From Paraglaciecola arctica BSs20135 (lineage in GTDB: Bacteria; Pseudomonadota; Gammaproteobacteria; Enterobacterales; Alteromonadaceae), in NCBI RefSeq assembly GCF_000314995.1, contig NZ_BAEO01000056.1:1-64000 (forward strand): a stretch of DNA of 64,000 bases, written 5' to 3'. Under the pieces are notes generated by a model. The model was not told where the DNA came from. It did not search any database and was given only the letters and a program-made list of their open reading frames with translations. Position numbers and translations under genes: made by a program. Shown here one piece after another: positions 27,260-33,905 of the stretch. Each line of letters begins with the position of its first letter. The stretch's first letter is position 1.

Positions 27260-27289
27260 ACTAGTGGCTACTCAATTGTAGCCACTAGA
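27260..27289 (-). terminator. Perfect 11-bp stem-loop between flagellin 1 and flaG
   Basis: CTAGTGGCTAC (27261-27271) and GTAGCCACTAG (27278-27288) are exact inverted repeats with a 6-base loop. On the minus strand the stem is followed by TATTATATT, a weak U-rich tail. It lies 26 bases after the flagellin 1 stop and could end most flagellin transcripts while letting some continue into flaG-fliD. Confidence 0.6.
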
Positions 27290-27314
27290 TGCATTATTGT
27301 GAAAATGTTAAATT

Positions 27315-28139
27315 TTAGCTCAGTAATGACAAGGCAGATTGCGGTCTTTGGTTGGCTTGACTTAATACCGACAAAGACGCCTGCTGAATTATCTGATTTC
27401 TGGTCAATTCAGCCGTTTCAACAGCAAAATCAGTATCACGTATACGTGAACGAGCACCTGCAATGTTCTCAGATATATTGCTCAAGTTACGAATAGTAGA
27501 TTGAAAACGGTTTTGCAAGGCCCCTAAATCGGCTCGTGCACCACCTATAGCTGAAATGGCTTTATCTATCGCAGTTAACGCTCCCGATGCCCCTGCAGTA
27601 GTAGCAACAGTTGTATCAGCTAGACTTAGACCTGAAGCGCCAAAACCACCGGTTCGCTGTAGAGAGACAGTGATGTTCTGCCCGCCATTTGCTCCAACCA
27701 AAAAAGTAGAAGAATAAGTTCCATTTAATAGTTCGGTATTAGCAAACTGAGTATCAGAGGCGATCCTGCTGATTTCATTTTTTAATGCCTTGACTTCTTT
27801 CTGCAACGCGTTGCGGTCAGCAGACGAGTTGATACCATTTTGCGATTGCACTGCTAAAGTACGAATACGTTGTAATGAAGTAGTCACTTCACCTAACGCA
27901 CCTTCCGCTGTTTGCGTAAGTGAAATAGCATCATTGGCATTTCGAACGGCTTGATTCAAACCTTGAACTTGTGTGGTTAAACGGTCTGAGATCTGCAAAC
28001 CAGCGGCATCATCTGCGGCACGATTTATCCTAAAACCTGAAGACAATCTTTCGAAAGATGTATTCAAAGATTGCCCTGAACTAAACAGCTGGCGCTGAGC
28101 ATTCAAAGACGAAACATTTGTATTAACAAATAAACTCAT
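27315..28139 (-). CDS. Flagellin 1
   Basis: The frame is open to 28259, but the flagellin start is the ATG at 28139 (MSLFVNTNVSSLNAQRQLF), with AGGAGG 6 bases upstream; this gives 274 residues, like the other three. The N-terminal D0/D1 part (LSSGFRINRAADDAAGLQIS) and the C-terminal part (RSRIRDTDFAVETAELTR, IIQQASLSVLSQANQRPQSA) are conserved; the centre is short and rich in Ser, Thr and Gly. Such exposed residues are the expected O-glycosylation sites. A strong sigma-28 promoter lies at 28314-28340. It belongs with flagellin 4 by sequence (SLNAQR, LTRNQ). Confidence 0.96.
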   Translation of the reverse strand: MSLFVNTNVSSLNAQRQLFSSGQSLNTSFERLSSGFRINRAADDAAGLQISDRLTTQVQGLNQAVRNANDAISLTQTAEGALGEVTTSLQRIRTLAVQSQNGINSSADRNALQKEVKALKNEISRIASDTQFANTELLNGTYSSTFLVGANGGQNITVSLQRTGGFGASGLSLADTTVATTAGASGALTAIDKAISAIGGARADLGALQNRFQSTIRNLSNISENIAGARSRIRDTDFAVETAELTRNQIIQQASLSVLSQANQRPQSALSLLS

Positions 28140-28204
28140 AAAAACCTCCTGAAAACTCACCACACGCCGATAACGTGTTTGTACCAGTAAGTTTGCCTCA
28201 AATT

Positions 28205-28234
28205 TGACGGTCAAGAACCTCTTCTTGGCCGTCA
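28205..28234 (-). promoter_or_regulatory. Hairpin in the flagellin 1 5' untranslated leader
   Basis: TGACGG-x-CAAGAA and TTCTTG-x-CCGTCA form a 12-pair stem with one mismatch and a 4-base loop. It sits in the predicted 167-base leader between the sigma-28 start point and the flagellin 1 ATG, where it could affect stability or translation of the mRNA. Confidence 0.55.
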
Positions 28235-28313
28235 CCTCACTTACCTCCATTAGCGGCACCTCTACCGCTAAAAGAGACTAAAAGTGATCAATTAGACCAC
28301 CCCTCGACTAACG

Positions 28314-28340
28314 TTATCGACCCTCACTAGAGAAACTTTA
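28314..28340 (-). promoter_or_regulatory. Sigma-28 (FliA) promoter of flagellin 1
   Basis: Read on the minus strand: TAAAGTTT, 11 bases, GTCGATAA. The -35 box is an exact match to the FliA consensus and the -10 box matches 7 of 8 bases of GCCGATAA with ideal spacing. Start of transcription is expected near 28307. Confidence 0.85.
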
Positions 28341-28670
28341 GTTTTTTTTACGTTTTTATTTTGGCAGCTCAATCGGGGCTATTTAATTGGACTCAATGAT
28401 ATAAATAATATTGCTGCTTTTGGTCTTCACCCTATTTCAATATTGATTGTCAGCCAACCAAGAAATAACAGAACATTTAGGTAAGAGTATTATTTTGTGC
28501 TGCATTTTCGCTGCTTGAAAAGAAATATCCATTTCTGCATAGCGACGTATTGCCTAAAAACGACAGAGGCTTGCTGATCGACTGAAGCTCTCTGAGAGAA
28601 CAATTATTCATACGGATTGGTATTAACAGGAATGAGTATTACAACTGCGGAAAAATGTAGAAATAAATTT
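28341..28670. other. Flagellin intergenic DNA, no gene seen
   Basis: These 330 bases upstream of the flagellin 1 promoter hold no convincing frame, tRNA or strong stem. The right end borders a plus-strand sigma-54 match. Confidence 0.4.
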
Positions 28671-28686
28671 TGGCACGCTACATGCT
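28671..28686 (+). promoter_or_regulatory. Sigma-54 promoter match, plus strand, opposite to the flagellins
   Basis: TGGCAC, then ATGCT, with exactly 10 bases between the GG and GC pairs, fits the -24/-12 consensus. It points right, toward the 3' end of flagellin 2, with no plus-strand protein gene within 4 kb. It agrees with the site at 30141-30156 in 14 of 16 positions. A transcript would begin near 28698. Confidence 0.55.
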
Positions 28687-28697
28687 TTAGTAATTGG

Positions 28698-28901
28698 GAT
28701 AGCTGACTAGTTGTGAAAACATTAAGTCGCTAATGAAAAAAGGCCGGGGAAAAAACCCTTTCAGGTGTCCCCGACCAACTTGCTCACGTTAGGAGATGGA
28801 GCAAATAAGGTTTCTGTCCGACTGGCAGGGTTAGAAGAGCTGAATACTGGCCTCTCAACCAAACTTCTACACTCTCGGTCTTGTTAGTCGGCGTTTTAAT
28901 T
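28698..28901 (+). ncRNA. Candidate small RNA A between flagellins 1 and 2
   Basis: Proposed from the plus-strand sigma-54 site at 28671 to an inverted repeat CCGACT (28818-28823) / AGTCGG (28886-28891) followed by CGTTTTAATTT, with an inner TAGAAG/CTTCTA pair. The span includes hairpins with AGGAG in a 13-base loop. No frame codes for protein. The end is less certain than for candidate B. Confidence 0.3.
28735..28806 (-). repeat. Hairpin-plus-terminator module, copy 1
   Basis: Read on the minus strand: TTGCTC, 13-base loop with CTCCTAACG, GAGCAA (28780-28804), then a GGTCGGGGA/TCCCCGGCC stem (28742-28776) and a run of T. This is a Rho-independent terminator with a second hairpin just before it. 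Copy 2 lies 249 bases to the right. The loop can pair over 11 bases with the ribosome-binding site of flagellin 3. Confidence 0.7.
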
Positions 28902-28983
28902 TACACATCTAAGATGTAAACCAAAACAGAAATTTTGTTTGTACCGCAAGGCTTGCATACAATGCGCCTTAGGCTGTTTGTTT

Positions 28984-29055
28984 AAAAAAGGCCGGGGCAA
29001 AACCTTTTACAAGGCGTCCCCGACCAACTTGCTCACGTTAGGAGTTGGAGCAAAC
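28984..29055 (-). repeat. Hairpin-plus-terminator module, copy 2 (flagellin 2 terminator)
   Basis: Same layout as copy 1: stem TTGCTC/GAGCAA at 29029-29053 and GC-rich stem GGCCGGGG (28990-28997) with TCCCCGACC (29017-29025), followed on the minus strand by six T. It is about 165 bases after the flagellin 2 stop and is probably its main terminator. Confidence 0.75.
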
Positions 29056-29063
29056 TTGGTACT

Positions 29064-29094
29064 GGCTATGGTACAAACTCAGATCAACCATAGC
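29064..29094. repeat. 8-bp inverted repeat in the flagellin 2 3' region
   Basis: GCTATGGT (29064-29071) and ACCATAGC (29087-29094) are exact inverted repeats around a 15-base loop. It lies between the flagellin 2 stop and its terminator, so it would form a hairpin in the 3' untranslated region. Confidence 0.5.
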
Positions 29095-29217
29095 TTATAA
29101 ATAGCGCCCTCCCTAGCATAACATAGCAACAATCCATCATTGCTTTTTTAGGGCAAAGCCCCGGGTGGCCTCTCATTTCCTACCCTCTAGATTTTTTACT
29201 TTTACCTTACCAACTGA

Positions 29218-30042
29218 CTAACCCAACAACTGCAATGTGGCTTGTGGACGCTGATTCGCCTGCCCTAATACCGTAATACTCGCTTGTTGAATGATCTGCC
29301 AGCGGGTTAATTCTGCCGTTTCTACGGCAAAGTCTGTATCCCGAATACGACTTCTTGCCGCTGATACATTTTCAGAAATATTACTTAAATTTCTGATCGT
29401 TGACTGAAAACGATTTTGTAGCGCACCTAAATCCGCGCGCTGGGCATCGACAATCGAAATCGCTTCCGATATTGCTGTCATTGCTGCCGAGGCCTGTGCT
29501 TCAGTCAGTACAGAAGTATCAGCTACAAATAATCCAGAAGCTCCAAATCCACCGCTTCGCTCAACATTGACATTGATAGTTTGCCCCGCGTTAGCACCTA
29601 CCAAAAATGCCGATGAAAATACGCCATCTAATACGTTCACCCCGCCAAATTGCGTTGTGGATGCAATACGACTCATTTCATTCTTCAATGCTGTCACTTC
29701 TTTTTGTAATGCGACCCTGTCAGCAGATGAATTAATACCATTTTGAGACTGTATCGCTAACACCCGAATACGTTGTAATGCAGTAGTCGTTTCGGCTAAT
29801 GCCCCCTCAATAGTCTGCGACAAAGATATACCATCATTGGCGTTTCTAACGGCTTGATCTAGACCCAAAACCTGAGTCGTTAAGCGGTTTGAGATCTGTA
29901 GCCCTGCGGCATCATCTTTTGCGCTATTAATTCGAAAGCCCGACGATAATCGTTCAAAAGCCGTATTTAAATTATTATTCGAGGTAAACAACTGACGAGT
30001 TGCATTCAACGACGACACATTAGTATTAACAAATAAACTCAT
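29218..30042 (-). CDS. Flagellin 2
   Basis: A 274-residue flagellin with SLNATRQLFTSNNNLNTAFE near the start and LTRWQIIQQASITVLGQANQ near the end. It pairs with flagellin 3 (these two share SLNATR, LTRW and a VDAQRADLGALQNRF segment) and differs from flagellins 1 and 4. The ribosome-binding site is GGTTAGGAGA. No clear sigma-28 or minus-strand sigma-54 promoter was found upstream; a hairpin sits in the leader at 30061-30093. Confidence 0.96.
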   Translation of the reverse strand: MSLFVNTNVSSLNATRQLFTSNNNLNTAFERLSSGFRINSAKDDAAGLQISNRLTTQVLGLDQAVRNANDGISLSQTIEGALAETTTALQRIRVLAIQSQNGINSSADRVALQKEVTALKNEMSRIASTTQFGGVNVLDGVFSSAFLVGANAGQTINVNVERSGGFGASGLFVADTSVLTEAQASAAMTAISEAISIVDAQRADLGALQNRFQSTIRNLSNISENVSAARSRIRDTDFAVETAELTRWQIIQQASITVLGQANQRPQATLQLLG

Positions 30043-30060
30043 TTTTCTCTCCTAACCGTA

Positions 30061-30093
30061 CACTGACTTTTATTTTTGTTTTTAATGTCAGTG
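30061..30093 (-). promoter_or_regulatory. Leader hairpin upstream of flagellin 2
   Basis: CACTGAC (30061-30067) and GTCAGTG (30087-30093) are exact 7-bp inverted repeats with an AT-rich 19-base loop, ending about 18 bases upstream of the flagellin 2 ATG. The stem lies close to the GGTTAGGAGA ribosome-binding site. Confidence 0.45.
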
Positions 30094-30140
30094 ATATTCT
30101 GATATTGCTAAAATTATAATTGACATATTTTGTGCGTAAT

Positions 30141-30156
30141 TGGCACGCCATATGCT
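30141..30156 (+). promoter_or_regulatory. Sigma-54 promoter match, plus strand, upstream of candidate small RNA B
   Basis: TGGCAC and ATGCT with exactly 10 bases between GG and GC. It reads away from flagellin 2 and toward the 3' end of flagellin 3. Start expected near 30167. No plus-strand protein gene follows; a plus-strand terminator does, at 30421-30468. Confidence 0.6.
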
Positions 30157-30328
30157 GTATATCAATTGCTAGCTGGTACCCTGGTTAGCATTTTTGTTGA
30201 GTGTTAGATACACAAAAAACAAATGCAAAAAGTGTGAGCTTATGCTCTAGCTGACAGACAGAATTGATGGCCTAAACCTCAATACCTCACTACCTCCTGG
30301 CGTCTGTTCTGTCTGTTAGCGATTTAAC

Positions 30329-30345
30329 AAAAAAAGCCTCGGCTT
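30329..30345 (-). terminator. Possible flagellin 3 terminator
   Basis: On the minus strand AAGCC-GA-GGCTT is followed by seven T. The stem is short (5 bp), so efficiency may be modest. It lies about 235 bases after the flagellin 3 stop, inside the region of candidate RNA B on the other strand. Confidence 0.5.
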
Positions 30346-30420
30346 AATTTGCTAAACCTAATAAATCTCACCCTAAAACTTGTTGTAACGTGTTGATAAT
30401 ATTTAATAATATAAATCCCT

Positions 30421-30468
30421 CGGTCGGTTGCAGCCTGTCCCCACAATTTGCAATTCGACCGTTTTTTG
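30421..30468 (+). terminator. Plus-strand Rho-independent terminator
   Basis: CGGTCG (30421-30426) pairs with CGACCG (30456-30461) and TTGCA with TGCAA inside it; TTTTTTG follows. The direction is plus, although all flagellin genes here are minus, so it implies a plus-strand transcript. Confidence 0.65.
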
Positions 30469-30580
30469 TTTATCTACCTGGCTATATATTCTAGATAAAT
30501 AGCGACTATCCTCGTATTCTTAGTTGCAGCCTGCCCCCGCAATTGCTCAACAATATTGCACATAATTAGTCTCTATTTAA

Positions 30581-31408
30581 TTAACCTTGTAATAACTGTA
30601 ATGCTGCTTGTGGCCGCTGATTAGCTTGTCCTAACACAGTAATACTAGCTTGCTGAATGATCTGCCAGCGGGTCAACTCTGCCGTTTCAACGGCAAAATC
30701 AGTATCACGTATACGGCTTCTTGCCGCTGAGACATTTTCAGAAATATTACTTAAATTCCTGATAGTGGATTGAAAACGGTTTTGTAGCGCACCTAAATCC
30801 GCGCGCTGGGCATCAACAATTGAGATAGCTTCGGTTACAGCTGTCATGGCGGCCGATGCTTGTGCTTCTGTTAGTACAGATGCATCTGCCACAAATAATC
30901 CAGAAGCACCAAAACCTCCGGCTCGCTGAACATTGACACTAATGGTTTGACCTGCGTTAGCGCCTACCAAAAAAGCTGATGAAAATATGCCGTCTAAGAC
31001 GTTCACACCACCAAATTGTGATGTGGAGGCAATTCGACTCATCTCATTCTTCAATGCCGTCACTTCTTTTTGCAGTGCAACCCTGTCTGCAGAAGAGTTA
31101 ATGCCATTTTGAGATTGTATCGCCAACACCCGTATTCTTTGTAAAGCGGATGTAGTTTCGGCGAGTGCGCCTTCTATAGTTTGAGACAAAGAAATACCAT
31201 CGTTAGCATTTCTAACAGCTTGGTCTAAACCCAGAATTTGTGTGGTAAGACGGTTGGATATTTGTAAGCCTGCAGCATCGTCTTTCGCATTATTGATACG
31301 AAAACCAGATGACAAGCGTTCAAACGCGGTACTTAAATTATTGTTCGACGTAAACAACTGACGAGTTGCATTCAACGACGACACATTCGTGTTAACGAAT
31401 AAGCTCAT
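30581..31408 (-). CDS. Flagellin 3
   Basis: A 275-residue flagellin nearly identical to flagellin 2 in both ends and most of the middle, pointing to a recent duplication. Conserved ends: SLNATRQLFTSNNNLSTAFE and LTRWQIIQQASITVLGQANQ. The ribosome-binding site lies in CGTTAGGAGAT, fully complementary to the loop of the module at 28780-28804. A possible sigma-28 promoter is at 31561-31588. Confidence 0.96.
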   Translation of the reverse strand: MSLFVNTNVSSLNATRQLFTSNNNLSTAFERLSSGFRINNAKDDAAGLQISNRLTTQILGLDQAVRNANDGISLSQTIEGALAETTSALQRIRVLAIQSQNGINSSADRVALQKEVTALKNEMSRIASTSQFGGVNVLDGIFSSAFLVGANAGQTISVNVQRAGGFGASGLFVADASVLTEAQASAAMTAVTEAISIVDAQRADLGALQNRFQSTIRNLSNISENVSAARSRIRDTDFAVETAELTRWQIIQQASITVLGQANQRPQAALQLLQG

Positions 31409-31560
31409 TTTAAATCTCCTAACGATTTTTTTGTAAACACCACCCGGCTATTTTTATTATTAGTTGCCTTGATGGTTACAGAGCCTTTCTTTTATTATTA
31501 TTCAGCTTCTGTAAAGGCGTTCGCTTATATTTTTATTAGATGCGTAACGTCTATGTACAT

Positions 31561-31588
31561 GTATCGTGCTTTGATTAAAAATTCTTTA
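31561..31588 (-). promoter_or_regulatory. Possible sigma-28 promoter of flagellin 3
   Basis: On the minus strand TAAAGAAT, 12 bases, CACGATAC. The -35 box keeps TAAAG; the -10 box matches 5 of 8 consensus bases and spacing is one longer than ideal. It would give a leader of about 150 bases. Confidence 0.45.
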
Positions 31589-31642
31589 GGAGAAAAACAA
31601 ACTACTTTTTTAATTTCTTATATTTCAAATAGTTAGACAACG

Positions 31643-31668
31643 AAAAAAGCCGGAGAAATTCTCCGGCT
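31643..31668 (-). terminator. Rho-independent terminator of flagellin 4
   Basis: AGCCGGAGAA (31648-31657) and TTCTCCGGCT (31659-31668) are exact inverted repeats; on the minus strand six T follow. It leaves a 160-base 3' untranslated region after the flagellin 4 stop. Confidence 0.85.
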
Positions 31669-31829
31669 GAGCTCTTTTTCATTAGAGAGAGTGAGCGAAA
31701 CTCTCAACTGTTCGGTTCTTATCAACCCAGTGCACTACCTCCTGGCTTCTAAGTCCCTAAACAGAAGAAGGGTCTCGAAACCTAGGCCAATCGAAGGTTA
31801 GTCTGAATAAATGACTAACCCAGCAAAGA

Positions 31830-32654
31830 TTAACCTAGTAAAGATAGAGCCGATTGTGGACGCTGATTTGCCTGACTTAATACTGTCAAACTAGCCTGTT
31901 GAATAATCTGGTTACGGGTTAATTCCGCAGTTTCAGAGGCAAAATCAGTATCTTTGATCCGGCTTCTTGCGCCAGAAACATTCTCAGAAATGTTGGTCAA
32001 GTTACGAATTGTTGATTGGAAACGGTTTTGTAATGCACCTAAATCGGCACGTACACCACCAACAGCAGAGATGGCTGTTGTAATAGCCGTAAGAGCTGCT
32101 GACGCACCGCCTACAGTAGATACATCAGTTGTGTTCACGCCTAAACCAGATGAACCGTATCCCTGCGATCTTTCCAAATTAACAGAAATATTCTGACCAC
32201 CATTAGCTCCTACTAAGAACTTAGCTGAATAGCTACCATCCAAAATATTTAAATTTCCGAACTGTGAATCAGTTGATATACGAGTAATTTCAGTTTTAAG
32301 GGCTGACACCTCTTTCTGCAACGCAACACGGTCAGCAGATGAGTTGATACCATTTTGGGATTGTACTGCAAGTGTACGGATACGTTGCAGTGATGTAGTT
32401 ACTTCGCCTAACGCGCCCTCAGCTGTTTGCACTAATGAAATAGCATCATTAGCGTTACGTGCTGCTTGGTTAAGGCCTTGTATTTGGGTAGTTAATCTGT
32501 CAGTGATCTGCAAACCTGCAGCATCATCAGCCGCACGGTTAATACGGAAACCTGAAGACAAACGTTCAAAAGACGTATTTAAAGATTGCGCTGAATTGAA
32601 CAAATTACGTTGCGCGTTTAATGATGATACATTGGTATTTACGAATAAACCCAT
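31830..32654 (-). CDS. Flagellin 4
   Basis: A 274-residue flagellin starting MGLFVNTNVSSLNAQRNLFN and ending RSRIKDTDFASETAELTRNQ, then IIQQASLTVLSQANQRPQSA. It belongs with flagellin 1. The middle keeps VGANGGQNISVNLERSQGYG. It is the flagellin nearest the hook-junction genes and has its own sigma-28 promoter and terminator. The site TAGGAGAAAAACC precedes the ATG. Confidence 0.96.
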   Translation of the reverse strand: MGLFVNTNVSSLNAQRNLFNSAQSLNTSFERLSSGFRINRAADDAAGLQITDRLTTQIQGLNQAARNANDAISLVQTAEGALGEVTTSLQRIRTLAVQSQNGINSSADRVALQKEVSALKTEITRISTDSQFGNLNILDGSYSAKFLVGANGGQNISVNLERSQGYGSSGLGVNTTDVSTVGGASAALTAITTAISAVGGVRADLGALQNRFQSTIRNLTNISENVSGARSRIKDTDFASETAELTRNQIIQQASLTVLSQANQRPQSALSLLG

Positions 32655-32791
32655 GGTTTTTCTCCTACACTCTCAGTCCAGACGATGCTGGCGACTGAAT
32701 AATTCTTATAATTATTCAGCTGGTTAATTAACACTAATAGAGTAACGATTTTGTATTTAAAAAATCATTACTACTGGCTCTCTCACAGATT

Positions 32792-32818
32792 GTATCGACC
32801 CATTTAAAATTCCCTTTA
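32792..32818 (-). promoter_or_regulatory. Probable sigma-28 promoter of flagellin 4
   Basis: Minus strand: TAAAGGGA, 11 bases, GTCGATAC. TAAAG and CGATA are conserved and the spacing is ideal for FliA. Start near 32785, giving a leader of about 130 bases. Confidence 0.65.
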
Positions 32819-32844
32819 ACAAGAATTTGCCATTTTTCTCATTA

Positions 32845-32862
32845 GCGGCAAAATTTTGCCGC
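32845..32862. promoter_or_regulatory. 18-bp perfect palindrome GCGGCAAAATTTTGCCGC
   Basis: A fully symmetric site between two divergent genes, flagellin 4 (minus) and the sialidase-like gene (plus, starting 32923). It could be a regulator's operator, or a hairpin in the flagellin 4 upstream region. No T-run follows on either strand that would make a strong terminator. Confidence 0.5.
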
Positions 32863-32922
32863 CTTTGCATTTAGTTTTCACTTGAGTTTCAATGGGTTAA
32901 ATTAGATAAAAAAGTTTTTAAT

Positions 32923-33879
32923 ATGCAGCTAAATTGGTTAAAAAAGATTGGAAATAAGGCAGTTCACAATGCTTTTGTAGATTTATGTGAGTTTAATCAA
33001 CAATTATTTTGCTGCTATAGAGAAGCAAAAAATCACATTAGTGCTGAAGCTGGAATTTGTATTCTTACTCTCAATAAAGAAGGTAAAGTATGTAATATAA
33101 ATCGACTTAAAATGGCTAATGTGGATCTTCGTGATCCTAAGTTAAGTATCACCCCTGATGGTCGTCTGTTACTCATCGCCTATGCACGGAAAACTAATCA
33201 TAACAATGGCACCTTGTCCGTAAGAAATTTATGTTGGGTATCTCAAACAGGGCATAGTTGGTCATCCCATAGAGAATTTGCAGCAAAAGGAGGCTGGTTG
33301 TGGCGAGTGAGATGGCAACAAGATATTGCCTATGGTTTTGCTTATAGCAAAAAGAACAATACCATCCATTTGTATTCTGGCGATCCTAGGCGTAGCTTCC
33401 ATTGCCACCAGCCCAATGCCCTTAGTTTACAAAAACATAATAAGGGTTACCCTAACGAGAGCGATTTGTTGTTTGAAGACGATAACGCTTACGCAATTGT
33501 TAGGAGAGATGCAGATAGTTATTCAGCACAGTTAGGTACAAGTGGTTACCCCTACAAAAAATGGCAGTGGCTTGATCTTGGCTTATATATTGGCGGGCCT
33601 GTCATGCTAAAAATCGCACCAAAGGTTGCCATAGTAGCGGGTAGGATAATAAAAAAAGGAAAGCTGGTAACGGGTTTAATGCAACTAAATTTATCTAATG
33701 GCAAATTATTTGAGTTAGGAATATTACCTTCGGCTGGCGACAATAGTTACCCTGGTTTAGTACTTGATGGGCAAATACTTTATGTCAGTTATTATTCATC
33801 ACATCAAGATAACAAAAGTAGCGTATATTTAGCGCAACTAGATCTCAGTTTACTTATAAACAAAGATGAACTGGCTTAG
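32923..33879 (+). CDS. Sialidase-like (BNR/Asp-box) six-bladed beta-propeller protein
   Basis: This 318-residue protein is the only plus-strand gene between the flagellins and flgL. It shows the repeating pattern of the exo-sialidase fold: QLFCCYREAKNHIS (place of the first Arg of the arginine triad), DLRDPKLSITPDGRLLLIAY, YAIVRRDADSYSAQLGTSGY (place of the second Arg, ending in an Asp-box-like turn), GPVMLKIAPKVAIVAGRI, and DNSYPGLVLDGQILYVSYYS, the usual final-blade motif. No signal peptide is visible. Asp-boxes are degenerate. It might bind or cleave the nonulosonic acid of flagellin, but catalytic residues cannot be confirmed by eye. Confidence 0.55.
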   Translation: MQLNWLKKIGNKAVHNAFVDLCEFNQQLFCCYREAKNHISAEAGICILTLNKEGKVCNINRLKMANVDLRDPKLSITPDGRLLLIAYARKTNHNNGTLSVRNLCWVSQTGHSWSSHREFAAKGGWLWRVRWQQDIAYGFAYSKKNNTIHLYSGDPRRSFHCHQPNALSLQKHNKGYPNESDLLFEDDNAYAIVRRDADSYSAQLGTSGYPYKKWQWLDLGLYIGGPVMLKIAPKVAIVAGRIIKKGKLVTGLMQLNLSNGKLFELGILPSAGDNSYPGLVLDGQILYVSYYSSHQDNKSSVYLAQLDLSLLINKDELA

Positions 33880-33905
33880 TGTTGAAACACAGCCGTAAAC
33901 CCAAA

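Larger units (their letters stand above)
30167..30468 (+). ncRNA. Candidate small RNA B between flagellins 2 and 3
   Basis: Bounded by the sigma-54 match at 30141 and a terminator at 30421-30468 (CGGTCG-g-TTGCA with TGCAA-tt-CGACCG, then TTTTTT). Inside, CTGACAGACAGAA (30251-30263) and TTCTGTCTGTTAG (30307-30319) form a long stem, 12 of 13 strict pairs plus one G-T, whose loop shows ACCTCCTG (30292-30299), complementary to the CAGGAGGT ribosome-binding site of flagellin 1. No coding frame spans it. The RNA would be about 300 bases, antisense to the flagellin 3 3' region. It is a prediction from sequence only. Confidence 0.42.

Noticed and set aside
28140-28259. N-terminal extension of flagellin 1 to 314 residues
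   Set aside because: The family start and AGGAGG site are at 28139, and the extra 40 codons cover the leader hairpin; the sigma-28 leader explains the open frame.
29145-29170. GGGCAAAGCCC stem as a terminator of flagellin 2
   Set aside because: The T-run is before the stem on the plus strand and there is an A-run after it on the minus strand, so it fits neither direction.
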